Source: an uncultured Poribacteria bacterium
GTDB lineage: Bacteria > Poribacteria > WGA-4E > WGA-3G
Direction of reading: 5' to 3'
NCBI GenBank assembly: GCA_951828385.1
Contig: OX639973.1
Location: 5,819,200-5,883,199 of the forward strand
DNA length: 64,000 bases
In this document: positions 51,873-60,141 of the stretch, piece by piece
How the letters are laid out: each line of letters starts with the position of its first letter
How positions within the stretch are numbered: position 1 is the stretch's first letter
Notes under the pieces: model-generated
Databases searched by the model: none
What the model saw: the letters and a program-made list of their open reading frames with translations, nothing else
What the model was told of the DNA's origin: nothing
Position numbers and translations under genes: made by a program

Positions 51873-52793
51873 ATGGCTTACAAAGAACTTGCAACGAGAA
51901 AACCCTTTGTTGTGAATAAAAACTTGGGGAGTGCCGTTGAGGTTGAGCCTGATGAATTGACAACCACCAACGCTGATGGTGTCCCTGTCACCGTTCCAGC
52001 GCAGAAACAGAAATACGATTTTGATCGGAACGGTTGGCTCCTAATTCCAAGCGTTTTGTCGGACGCTGAGATCGCGGAGATGCGCGAATTCTGTCAACGC
52101 CTCCACGAGATGCCTGAACGCATCCCGGAACCCGAACAATGTGCGCTCGGCGGACCGCTCCAGAAACTCACTGACCATCCCGTTGTTGTCGGATTTCTAA
52201 ACGAATTCTTGGCGTATCCACCCGCCGCAAGTGAGGACTGCTACGGATTTCGACTTGAGGAAGCAACCTTATCTTTCGGGGACACGGCACCACAACCGCA
52301 ACCGCAATCTATCCTTCACAAAGGGAACGGGTTGTTTCGTTTACCGGGCGACTCTCATCTTTATCGGTGTGTACCAGGACGCGGTTGGAGCGGCTTAACG
52401 CGGGCTATATGGGAATTAACCGAAGTCACTACGGAAACTAACAGTCTCCGATTCATCACCGGAAGCCACAAAGCTGCATATCCGATACCAGAGGCAGTAC
52501 AGAACCCAGATTTTCCGCTCTGGGAGACATACCAATGTCCACCCGGTTCGCTCTTTCTGCTCACAGAATCTATGACGCAGATACAGGTACAACCGAGTGT
52601 CGCTGAGCGGGTTCGCATCTCAAATTTGTACAATACTGTGGCGAGCCGCTGGTCGAATTGGTTACCGCACCCGCAGCTCCTTGAGGCAATGCCTCCCAAA
52701 CGACAGACACTTTTTCGAGAAGCTTATGCAGGCGGAAACGTTATTAACGGAGATTTTGGGCAACGCACATCCGCCTATCCTGCGGAAGTCTAA
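51873..52793 (+). CDS. PhyH-like oxygenase, distal His missing
   Basis: 306 aa; AGGGAG upstream. Tandem paralogue of the next gene: F-D-R-N-G-W-L-L-I-P-S-V-L, G-G-P-L-Q-K-L-T-D-H-P, I-L-H-K-G-N-G-L-F-R and I-T-G-S-H-K-A-A-Y. In the partner protein the distal ligand region is L-T-H-S-A-N-P-W; here it is M-T-Q-I-Q-V-Q-P, so that His is replaced by Gln. It may therefore be inactive, a structural partner, or use another ligand. Confidence 0.75.
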   Translation: MAYKELATRKPFVVNKNLGSAVEVEPDELTTTNADGVPVTVPAQKQKYDFDRNGWLLIPSVLSDAEIAEMREFCQRLHEMPERIPEPEQCALGGPLQKLTDHPVVVGFLNEFLAYPPAASEDCYGFRLEEATLSFGDTAPQPQPQSILHKGNGLFRLPGDSHLYRCVPGRGWSGLTRAIWELTEVTTETNSLRFITGSHKAAYPIPEAVQNPDFPLWETYQCPPGSLFLLTESMTQIQVQPSVAERVRISNLYNTVASRWSNWLPHPQLLEAMPPKRQTLFREAYAGGNVINGDFGQRTSAYPAEV

Positions 52794-52811
52794 CGGCACG
52801 AGGAGGATCAG

Positions 52812-53681
52812 ATGGAAAAACAGACGAACAGAGATCAACAACCTTGGCTCGGAGCACTATTGCCGCCCGATGTATGCGAATTCCCTACCCAAAATGCTGA
52901 CGGTTTGCCAATTCCTGCGTTAACGCCAGAGCAGCGGTACGCTTTTGATACCCACGGTTGGTACCTAATACCAGAAGTCTTTACTGGATCCGAACTCAAA
53001 GAGATGCGTGATTTCGGGTATCGCCTGCACCACGACCCTGAGTCTATCCCTGAGCATGAACGCAGCCCTGTCGGGGGGCCCCTTCAGAAATTGATTGATC
53101 ATCCGCTTGTTGTTTCGCTGCTCAATGAGTTCACCGCGCATCCAGCTGTAACCAGTCCGGAATGCTACGGTTTTGCTGTTGAGAGTGCAAGCCTTTTTTA
53201 CCGTTCACTCGGTATGGGCGGATTCGGACCACATAACGGCAACGGACTGCTCCGCTTTCCCGGCGATGTCCACTACTACAACGCTTTCCCCGGCAAAGGC
53301 TACAGTCCACACACCCGTATTGTATGGGAACTCAACGAAGTCAAAAAAGGACAAGGCGGCACGCTTTTAGTGACCGGGAGCCACAAATCCGTCTATACGG
53401 CACCCCCTGATATCCAAAACCCGAAGTCCGATATTTGGACGACTTACGGATGTCCCGGAGGTTCGTTGCTCTTTTTCACAGAGGCACTCACCCACAGTGC
53501 AAACCCGTGGACAAATACTGAAAATGATAGAATCGCTGTTTTCAATCTGTATAGTCCTGTTGATAGTGGGTTCGCCAAGGTTTACAAACCGCATCCGAAA
53601 CTCCTTGCTGAAATGCCACCCCTCCGGCAGACCCTGTTTCGAGATCGATATGTCGTGGACAACGTTAACGGTACGTCATAG
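52812..53681 (+). CDS. PhyH-like oxygenase
   Basis: 289 aa; AGGAGG before the ATG. F-D-T-H-G-W-Y-L-I-P-E-V-F opening, G-P-H-N-G-N-G with the likely proximal His, L-V-T-G-S-H-K-S-V-Y, and A-L-T-H-S-A-N-P-W with the distal His. Arg in N-D-R-I-A-V-F-N fits the 2-oxoglutarate site. Cytoplasmic Fe/2-oxoglutarate oxygenase of the subfamily that uses H-N-G instead of H-x-D. Second gene of the operon leading to the sulfatase. Confidence 0.82.
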   Translation: MEKQTNRDQQPWLGALLPPDVCEFPTQNADGLPIPALTPEQRYAFDTHGWYLIPEVFTGSELKEMRDFGYRLHHDPESIPEHERSPVGGPLQKLIDHPLVVSLLNEFTAHPAVTSPECYGFAVESASLFYRSLGMGGFGPHNGNGLLRFPGDVHYYNAFPGKGYSPHTRIVWELNEVKKGQGGTLLVTGSHKSVYTAPPDIQNPKSDIWTTYGCPGGSLLFFTEALTHSANPWTNTENDRIAVFNLYSPVDSGFAKVYKPHPKLLAEMPPLRQTLFRDRYVVDNVNGTS

Positions 53682-53700
53682 CAACGCAGAGGAAAAACCG

Positions 53701-53994
53701 ATGCCTGATAACAACAACTTTAACGAATTACTTATCCATACCCTAAAACAGATCCACGTCCGCTTGGATCGCTTGGACGCGAAGGTTGATGAGAAAACCG
53801 ATAAGGCTGATCTCAAGGCTGTTGAACAACGCTTTGATAGCGTCGAAAATCGTCTTGATAGTGTCGAAAATCGTCTTGGTAGCGTCGAAAGCCGCCTTGA
53901 CCGAATTGAAAGCGGGGTTGGAGCGATCAAGTGGGCAATTGGCGTTGGCTTAGCCGCCATAGGCGTTCTCATGGCAGTTTTAAAAATATTCTGA
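53701..53994 (+). CDS. Coiled-coil protein with C-terminal membrane helix
   Basis: 97 aa from ATG 53701 (AGAGGA upstream). A helix with heptads: V-E-Q-R-F-D-S-V-E-N-R-L-D-S-V-E-N-R-L then SVESRLDRIESG, encoded by three near-identical 21-base units (about 53838-53900). Ends in a membrane segment (A-I-G-V-G-L-A-A-I-G-V-L-M-A-V-L). Probably a membrane-anchored trimeric or dimeric rod; function unknown. Sits inside the operon between PhyH-like and sulfatase genes. Confidence 0.75.
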   Translation: MPDNNNFNELLIHTLKQIHVRLDRLDAKVDEKTDKADLKAVEQRFDSVENRLDSVENRLGSVESRLDRIESGVGAIKWAIGVGLAAIGVLMAVLKIF

Positions 53995-54033
53995 TGCGTC
54001 CTTTTTGGCGGAAATTTCTGAAATGGAGTAATT

Positions 54034-55413
54034 ATGTCCACAAAACAACCAAATGTCCTCTGGATTTATGGCGAAGATCTCTCCCCGGATCTCGGCTGTT
54101 ACGGCACACCTGCCGTGAAAACACCGAACATTGACCGACTCGCATCCGAGGGTACTCGCTTTAGTAACGCGTTCGTCACATGTCCAGTTTGTTCACCGAG
54201 CCGCTCCGCGCTCATCACCGGTACCTATCAGACACACTTTGATGCACACAACCATCGCAGCAATCGTGATAAACCTTTACGGACGGATATGAAACTCATC
54301 ACCGATTGCTTCCGCGAAGCCGGTTATTTTACCTGCAATAGCCCAGGACCACCCTACAACCGGCCCGGAAAAACTGATTTTAACTTTCAACGTGAAAACC
54401 CTTTTGATGGTATTGATTGGAGTGAATGCCCTGAAGGGCAACCCTTTTACGCGCAAATCAACATTCCAGACACACACCGCGTCTTTAAACCGGATCCTGA
54501 ACGTCCTATCCCTCCAGAGGACGTTGAATTACCACCTTATTATCCTGATCATCGGCTTATCCGAAAAGATTGGGCACTCTATCTCGAAAGTATTCAGATT
54601 TTAGATAAGAAGGTCGGGCAAATTCTCCGGCGACTTGATGATGAGGGGCTCGCCGACAATACCATCGTCTTTTTCATGAGTGACCACGGACGGGCGCATA
54701 TTCGTTGTAAGCAATTCCTCTATGATGGCGGTATCCATATTCCACTCATCGTCCGATGGCCCAGACAGGTTGATGCGGGTGTTGTCAGCGACGCACTCAT
54801 CAGTGGTGTCGATTTCGCGCCGACAACGCTTTCGCTCACCGGCGTTGAAATTCCCGATTTTATGCAGGGACAAGTCTTCCTCGGTTCAGACGCAGCTTCG
54901 CGCAATGCTATTTTCGCCGCACGAGACCGCTGTGATGGAACAGACGACAGAATCCGGTGCATCCGAACACACCGCTATAAGTTAATCCGAAATTACCATC
55001 CGGAACGTCCCTACATGCAATTCAACGCTTATAAGAAACAGCAGTATCCACTCTGGAGCTTGATGCCACTGTTATCAGCAAGCGGCGAATTGTCGCCTGC
55101 GCAACAGCATTTCATGCAACAGACGCGTCCACCTGAAGAGTTGTATGATCTGGAGGCAGACCCTTACGAAATAAACAATCTCGCGACGAATCCAAATTAT
55201 GAGACCGTGCGAAGCGAACTCGCTGCGCAACTTGATACGTGGATGACAGAAACAGGTGATATGGGTGAAATCCCTGAATCCTCAGAGGTTACAACGTATT
55301 GGGACGAAAACATGGCAGAGAGCTTCAAGCAGGGCATGGAAAAACGTGGACTCTCACACGATATAAGCGATACGGATTACGTCACATGGTGGGAAAAACA
55401 CCTATTAGGATGA
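54034..55413 (+). CDS. Type I sulfatase
   Basis: 459 aa; GGAG upstream. N-V-L-W-I-Y-G-E-D-L-S metal site; C-P-V-C-S-P-S-R-S-A-L-I-T-G with the formylglycine Cys (second Cys, C-x-P-S-R); F-F-M-S-D-H-G-R-A-H late metal site; D-P-Y-E-I-N-N-L-A near the end. Glu replaces the first Asp of the usual D-D-x-x motif (G-E-D-L). No signal peptide. Related to, but not close to, the sulfatase at 22781-24112. Sulfate-ester hydrolysis, probably of sugar sulfates, in the cytoplasm. Confidence 0.9.
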   Translation: MSTKQPNVLWIYGEDLSPDLGCYGTPAVKTPNIDRLASEGTRFSNAFVTCPVCSPSRSALITGTYQTHFDAHNHRSNRDKPLRTDMKLITDCFREAGYFTCNSPGPPYNRPGKTDFNFQRENPFDGIDWSECPEGQPFYAQINIPDTHRVFKPDPERPIPPEDVELPPYYPDHRLIRKDWALYLESIQILDKKVGQILRRLDDEGLADNTIVFFMSDHGRAHIRCKQFLYDGGIHIPLIVRWPRQVDAGVVSDALISGVDFAPTTLSLTGVEIPDFMQGQVFLGSDAASRNAIFAARDRCDGTDDRIRCIRTHRYKLIRNYHPERPYMQFNAYKKQQYPLWSLMPLLSASGELSPAQQHFMQQTRPPEELYDLEADPYEINNLATNPNYETVRSELAAQLDTWMTETGDMGEIPESSEVTTYWDENMAESFKQGMEKRGLSHDISDTDYVTWWEKHLLG

Positions 55414-55437
55414 AGATGAGCGAGACGGAGGTGCTTG

Positions 55438-56673
55438 ATGAACAATATAGTCTATGGACACGGCGATGGATTTCTCACACGGAATGAGCAGCGTCTCTTT
55501 CCAATCGGATTTTATGAACATCCTGCCGAGGATGACGCACTCAGAGATATGGCGGAAGCGGGCGTTAACCTCGTTCGATGTGGTAACACAGATACGCTTG
55601 ACCAAGCACAGGCACACGGGATGATGGGCTGGGTTCCGTTGGGGCTTCAGGCGGGTGCGACTCCTGAATTTCAGGAGCATATCCGAACCCTTGCAGGGCA
55701 TCCCGCACTCGCTGTCTGGGAAGGTCCAGATGAGATAGTGTGGGGTTTCACCGCCTATAGTGGTCTTTGGAAACAAGACCAGATGGCTGTGTTTCCGAAT
55801 AAGGGAGAGTGGTGGATGCAGACACCCCTCGCTATTGAATACTCTGAGGAACGGGCAGCTGATATTATGCCCAAGATGCGGGAGGCTATCGAATTCATCC
55901 GCAGTGTTGATCCTCACAATCGACAGATTTGGATCAACGAGGCGCGCGATAGCGATCTGAAATTTGTTCGACAATACATTGACGTTGTGGACATCACTGG
56001 GTGCGACGATTATCCGATTCGAGCAGAGAGTCGTCCCGCTATACGGGTCGCTGACGCAACGGACAGATGGCGACAGGTCGGCAAAGGCAGACCTGTGTGG
56101 ATGGTGCTTCAGGGATTTACATGGAGCGATTTGGATGATGGCGACACTGACATTACTGCGTTTCCGACCTTTGCGGAATCGCGCCTGATGGCGTATGCTT
56201 GCATCACACACGGTGCGAGAGGCATCTTGTATTGGGGCTCCAGTTATATGAAGTCTGACGGAAAGGAAGCGTTTCGGAAATCGCTTTACGCCTTAACGAG
56301 CGAACTCGCCGCACTTCAGCCCTTTCTCACAGCACCCGTCGAACCGTATGTCACAGCGCGCCTCATTGATGATGGACGCACCGATATATCCGCACCTGTG
56401 TCAATGCGTGGTGTGAGTATTACTGCGCGTAGAACCGGACGCGACTGGCTCATTGTCCTTGTCAATGAAGATGAACAGGCTTACCTCGGGGTAGAAGTTG
56501 ACGGATTGGGTGCCCTCAACGGCACCGAATTTGTGGAACTCTACGGTGAAGAGAAAACCACTGTCTCTGATGGGTCGTTTGCGACAAGGATACGTCCCTT
56601 TGAGGTCAAACTCTTCGCAACGCACCGAAAGTGGGAGACCGACCGGCGGGAGGGCAGAGAGTTTGCAGAGTGA
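55438..56673 (+). CDS. Putative glycoside-hydrolase-like TIM-barrel protein
   Basis: 411 aa from ATG 55438 (GGAGG 55427-55431). Early F-P-I-G-F-Y-E-H, M-A-E-A-G-V-N-L-V-R, A-V-W-E-G-P-D-E, I-W-I-N-E-A and D-V-V-D-I-T-G-C-D-D-Y-P fit barrel strands with acidic ends, like beta-galactosidase-type hydrolases. G-A-R-G-I-L-Y-W-G-S-S and a C-terminal beta domain follow. No signal peptide. Family not identified with certainty. The next gene starts within its last codons. Confidence 0.6.
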   Translation: MNNIVYGHGDGFLTRNEQRLFPIGFYEHPAEDDALRDMAEAGVNLVRCGNTDTLDQAQAHGMMGWVPLGLQAGATPEFQEHIRTLAGHPALAVWEGPDEIVWGFTAYSGLWKQDQMAVFPNKGEWWMQTPLAIEYSEERAADIMPKMREAIEFIRSVDPHNRQIWINEARDSDLKFVRQYIDVVDITGCDDYPIRAESRPAIRVADATDRWRQVGKGRPVWMVLQGFTWSDLDDGDTDITAFPTFAESRLMAYACITHGARGILYWGSSYMKSDGKEAFRKSLYALTSELAALQPFLTAPVEPYVTARLIDDGRTDISAPVSMRGVSITARRTGRDWLIVLVNEDEQAYLGVEVDGLGALNGTEFVELYGEEKTTVSDGSFATRIRPFEVKLFATHRKWETDRREGREFAE

Positions 56674-57472
56674 CAAGAGAAAACGCTTCGGATTTGATGC
56701 CCCAAAACATAAGCCGATTGAGCAATCAATCCAATGGGCGGCAGCAAACGGGTTCAGATATATCGATTTCCAAGCCGATGTCCCTCCGAATGATATCGCT
56801 GCGTTTGACACTGCGCGTGTCCGTACGGTGCGCGACTTGTGCGAAAAGCATGAAATAGCTATCGGCATCCATCCCTCTTCCGCAATCAACAACGCTGAAT
56901 ATGTACCACTCATGTCTGAAGCCGTTGACAGTTATCTCTATGCGAATTTGGAACTCGCGCAACGGCTCAATTGCGGCTGGCTGATCGGGCATGGCGGTTA
57001 TCATTTCGGTGATGTCGCACAACGCCGCTATGCCGCTATTGCCCGCATCCAACGATTGGTCGCGCGGGCTGAACAGGCAGAAATAGTTATCTTCTTTGAG
57101 AACCACAACCGAGAACCGGAACACGCCGAAATCCACTATATTCCCCATAACGTCGCCGAGACCCACTGGTTTTTCGACGAAATCCGTTCCCCATATTTCA
57201 AATGGGCATTCAATGTTGCACACGGACATCTCGTGCCTGAAGGATGGCAAGGCTTCTTAGACGCTTTCGGTGTAGAGAACATCGGTCAGGTCCGTCTCAA
57301 TGACAATACCGGTGAGTATGAAATTCACCTTGTTCCCGGTGAAGGCACAATCGATTTTGTGGATCTGTTTACGCAATTGAATAATCGTGGCTATGAGGGG
57401 TGGTTTAGTCTCGGCTTCGGCGATGATGCAGATAAAGTGCGCGTCCGAGATGAATTTGCTGGGTACTTGTAG
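56663..57472 (+). CDS. TIM-barrel sugar phosphate isomerase/epimerase family
   Basis: 269 aa from TTG 56663, preferred because GGGAGGG is ~8 bases upstream; the frame from 56498 would overlap the previous gene by 176 bases and lacks any family text. Barrel features: I-D-F-Q-A-D-V-P, G-I-H-P-S-S-A-I-N, I-F-F-E-N-H-N-R-E (metal Glu), W-A-F-N-V-A-H-G-H and I-G-Q-V-R-L-N-D-N. Isomerises or epimerises a sugar-like molecule. Last gene of the PhyH-sulfatase operon, parallel to 24773-25585 in the first operon. Confidence 0.8.
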   Translation: MQSDKRKRFGFDAPKHKPIEQSIQWAAANGFRYIDFQADVPPNDIAAFDTARVRTVRDLCEKHEIAIGIHPSSAINNAEYVPLMSEAVDSYLYANLELAQRLNCGWLIGHGGYHFGDVAQRRYAAIARIQRLVARAEQAEIVIFFENHNREPEHAEIHYIPHNVAETHWFFDEIRSPYFKWAFNVAHGHLVPEGWQGFLDAFGVENIGQVRLNDNTGEYEIHLVPGEGTIDFVDLFTQLNNRGYEGWFSLGFGDDADKVRVRDEFAGYL

Positions 57473-57629
57473 AAGTGCTTTTTGATTGCATCAGAGAATA
57501 AGTTGTAGCGGTATAAGTTCTCACACGATGTCATCACATGTGGTTTGGATGTTCTATCGGGTAACCATACTCGTTTCCTATAGTCAACTACGAATTTGTT
57601 TGCATCTATAGCGTCAATTGTCAAAAAAA

Positions 57630-57863
57630 TTAAGAAAAATTGGTTTTTCCAATGTGACTTTCAACTCTGCAAGGCAGTTGACTTAGAATCAGTTTTTCCA
57701 TATCAACTTTGTTACTCGCATTATCGATGTCAATACCAACAAGTTTACCATCGGCATCATAATCAAGCAGTATACCTTCTGAAATTTCTTGACTTTCTAC
57801 ACTGGGACGCTCGGACAAATTGATATACAGTGAATCAGTTTCTGGATAGTAGTTGAGTGTCAT
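57630..57863 (-). CDS. DUF2283 protein, probable toxin-antitoxin-type partner
   Basis: 77 aa. Y-Y-P-E-T-D-S-L-Y-I-N-L-S and the later G-I-L-L-D-Y-D-A-D-G-K-L-V-G-I-D-I-D-N-A-S are the DUF2283 signature. The gene overlaps the one upstream by four bases (ATGA), typical of a two-gene module. Often paired with small basic proteins; the antitoxin role is inferred only. There is no DNA-binding motif. Confidence 0.85.
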   Translation of the reverse strand: MTLNYYPETDSLYINLSERPSVESQEISEGILLDYDADGKLVGIDIDNASNKVDMEKLILSQLPCRVESHIGKTNFS

Positions 57864-58102
57864 AATTTGAATCCTCGATCTGGAAAAGCGTTATGAATCG
57901 TAATCTTATCTTTGAGTGTAATAACCCTTAGATAGCGTCCACCAATTTCAGGGATTGCAGCCCAAAATCGGAATCTGTTGTGTTCTTGTGGTTCTATACG
58001 AACAGCATTCTCGACAACATAGACGCACCACTCTTTTTTCAAATAAGGCCGTTTACGCAATACTTGTTGCTCAAAATAGTTCGTGAATTTGTACGCAGTC
58101 AT
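57860..58102 (-). CDS. Small basic protein paired with DUF2283
   Basis: 80 aa from ATG 58102; TTG 58108 gives two more residues. F-E-Q-Q-V-L-R-K-R-P-Y-L, W-C-V-Y-V-V-E-N, R-F-R-F-W-A-A-I-P-E-I and the I-H-N-A-F-P-D-R end occur in proteins regularly found next to DUF2283. Possibly the toxic or RNA-binding half of the pair. Function not demonstrated. Confidence 0.75.
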   Translation of the reverse strand: MTAYKFTNYFEQQVLRKRPYLKKEWCVYVVENAVRIEPQEHNRFRFWAAIPEIGGRYLRVITLKDKITIHNAFPDRGFKL

Positions 58103-58151
58103 TTGCAATATTTTAGCACAAGCAAGTGTCTCATCTCAACCTATTTTCGCA

Positions 58152-60098
58152 TTAACGATAAAAGGAATAAACAGACACACCCCAAATAAGCCGAATTAGC
58201 ACCCACGTCCCACCCACAATGAATTGCCCAAGAATTAGCCCCAAAAAGAGAGGCAATACCCGATGGTACAGGCGGATGCCACCGAACCGCAAGATGAGAT
58301 GTTTGATGCCCCAACTCACAAAAACGGAAAACCAGAGCCAACCAAAGGTCCACATACTACTCGCAACCGCATAGCCGGTCGGGTGAAATGGAAACATCGG
58401 GAAACGCGTGCGCAGCCACCACAACAACCCTGTAAACAGAAACCCGACACCCATAAACGTCACCGCCGGGATGTTTGTTTCTGTCGGATAATAGAGCCAC
58501 GATCGGAGCCTGTGATAGCCGCCATTGCCCAACCCAGGATTCGCACCGATATCGTAGGAAACCACCAGATATGCCCAAAACGAAGCGAGAATACCAAAAA
58601 AAACACCGCACATCAGCGCGACGACCATCCGCCTCGCACGTATATCTGCTACTTCTACAAGTTTAAATGCTTCCAACGTGTGTGGCATCGGATGTGCCCG
58701 ATATCCACGATTGAACGCGTAATAGAGCGACATCATCGTTAAACTCTGCGGTGGAATCATGCGTGAACCGAGCGAGTCCAAAATAAACTGCCGTGGGTTT
58801 GCCACAAACATCTCGTGTGTCGGCGGTCCAACCTCCGCGCGGACCCGTGTAATGCCTAACGCGAGAAGATAATAGATAGCAAAATACAACGCGATCATCC
58901 AGATCGCCATCCCACCGCGATGTGAAAAGATAAAAAGAAAAAGAACACCACCTATCAATCCTGCCAACGGCCACCGGTAGTCCGTTGTGTCCTGCATCTC
59001 AGGCGGAAGATTCGTACCTCGCTTTCCAGTCAAATTTCTAAACATCGCATAAAAATGCTTACGTCCGCCGTAAAGCCCGAAACAGGCGATCGCCAGATAC
59101 GCGCCAACGCCTTGCGGTCCATCGTAAGGGAACCCCGGCAAAACCTGTAACCCCATCGCGCTCCCCAAGACGCGCTCACCTTTCCAGAACAAGTAAAAGA
59201 ACCAAAGCGAAAAGGACATCTCCAGCGGCATTAAAAATGCAAGCCCTACACCAAATGACAGGATATAGATAGGGGTCCAACCGATTGCACTCCACGGCTT
59301 TTCAGTGAAATAGATGCTAAGGTCTGCCTTTCGGACCGGTATTTCTGGGAAGGTTGGAAAGAACGCGTGGATGCCGTTAATCAGGTCAATGCTCGCTGCA
59401 ACCGCGAAGCCTGCCCACAGCATCTTGTTTTTAAAGAGCCTGCCATCCGAATACGTCATCTCTATCGGCAAACGAACGATGGGGTAGGTGAGCCGCTCCC
59501 GTTCAATCCACTGTTTCCGAAGCAGTAGATCAATGCAAATCATGACCCAAATCACCACGGACAGGAAGATCGTCCACCATAGAATCGGTTCCCACCATGC
59601 CGCTAAATACCTTGATGAATAAAAAGTCGTATCGCCATCGTAAAAATCTTGCAACACTGAAAGATCATCAAGTGTCATCCAACTTGGCAGATACCGCCAA
59701 AAGAGTTGTTGCCATTCGTTTTCGGGGGTAGCAAACCAAAAACCGTTTGGGATGACAGGCACAACGGTCTGCATCATGTCATGTCCCGCAATTGCCGAAG
59801 AGATTGAGAGGATAACGTAGATGGTGAGCAGTTCCCCTTGGCGGAACGCGAAACGAGGCAACAGCAGCTTCAGCAAGAAATTGAGACACGTCAGCACCAT
59901 CAGCGTTACCACTACGTTGTAAATCAGCGACATCGTTGTCGGCAAAGTACTCCAATAACGCAGATGGTTTGCCATAATGAAATAACTGTTCGGTGGGATA
60001 AGTATAATGCCAAGTAGAATCGCGCGAAAAGTTACGCCCGGATGCCCAGGCTGCGGTGTTTCTTGAGGATTTGAGGGATATTTTGATGTGTTTACCAT
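58152..60098 (-). CDS. DUF6785-family membrane protein, tandem copy 2
   Basis: 648 aa from the ATG at 60098, aligned with the equivalent start of the next gene; a longer frame to 60170 reads into the upstream gene. Shares nearly all of its sequence with 60142-62088: M-V-N-T-S-K-Y-P-S-N-P-Q-E-T, V-T-F-R-A-I-L-L-G-I-I-L-I-P-P-N, P-N-G-F-W-F-A-T-P-E-N-E-W, T-R-V-R-A-E-V-G-P-P-T-H-E-M and P-M-P-H-T-L-E-A-F-K. About 14 membrane spans. Function unknown. Confidence 0.78.
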   Translation of the reverse strand: MVNTSKYPSNPQETPQPGHPGVTFRAILLGIILIPPNSYFIMANHLRYWSTLPTTMSLIYNVVVTLMVLTCLNFLLKLLLPRFAFRQGELLTIYVILSISSAIAGHDMMQTVVPVIPNGFWFATPENEWQQLFWRYLPSWMTLDDLSVLQDFYDGDTTFYSSRYLAAWWEPILWWTIFLSVVIWVMICIDLLLRKQWIERERLTYPIVRLPIEMTYSDGRLFKNKMLWAGFAVAASIDLINGIHAFFPTFPEIPVRKADLSIYFTEKPWSAIGWTPIYILSFGVGLAFLMPLEMSFSLWFFYLFWKGERVLGSAMGLQVLPGFPYDGPQGVGAYLAIACFGLYGGRKHFYAMFRNLTGKRGTNLPPEMQDTTDYRWPLAGLIGGVLFLFIFSHRGGMAIWMIALYFAIYYLLALGITRVRAEVGPPTHEMFVANPRQFILDSLGSRMIPPQSLTMMSLYYAFNRGYRAHPMPHTLEAFKLVEVADIRARRMVVALMCGVFFGILASFWAYLVVSYDIGANPGLGNGGYHRLRSWLYYPTETNIPAVTFMGVGFLFTGLLWWLRTRFPMFPFHPTGYAVASSMWTFGWLWFSVFVSWGIKHLILRFGGIRLYHRVLPLFLGLILGQFIVGGTWVLIRLIWGVSVYSFYR

Positions 60099-60141
60099 GT
60101 TTTTGAAGTCATAGCCTTTCGGCAGCACACAGATTCGCGAG

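Noticed and set aside
53838-53900. CRISPR or phase-variation repeat outside a gene
   Set aside because: The repeats lie in frame inside a coding sequence and encode a coiled coil.
56498-56662. Upstream extension of the isomerase gene
   Set aside because: It overlaps the previous gene by 176 bases, shows no family similarity, and a TTG with a good ribosome site explains the start.
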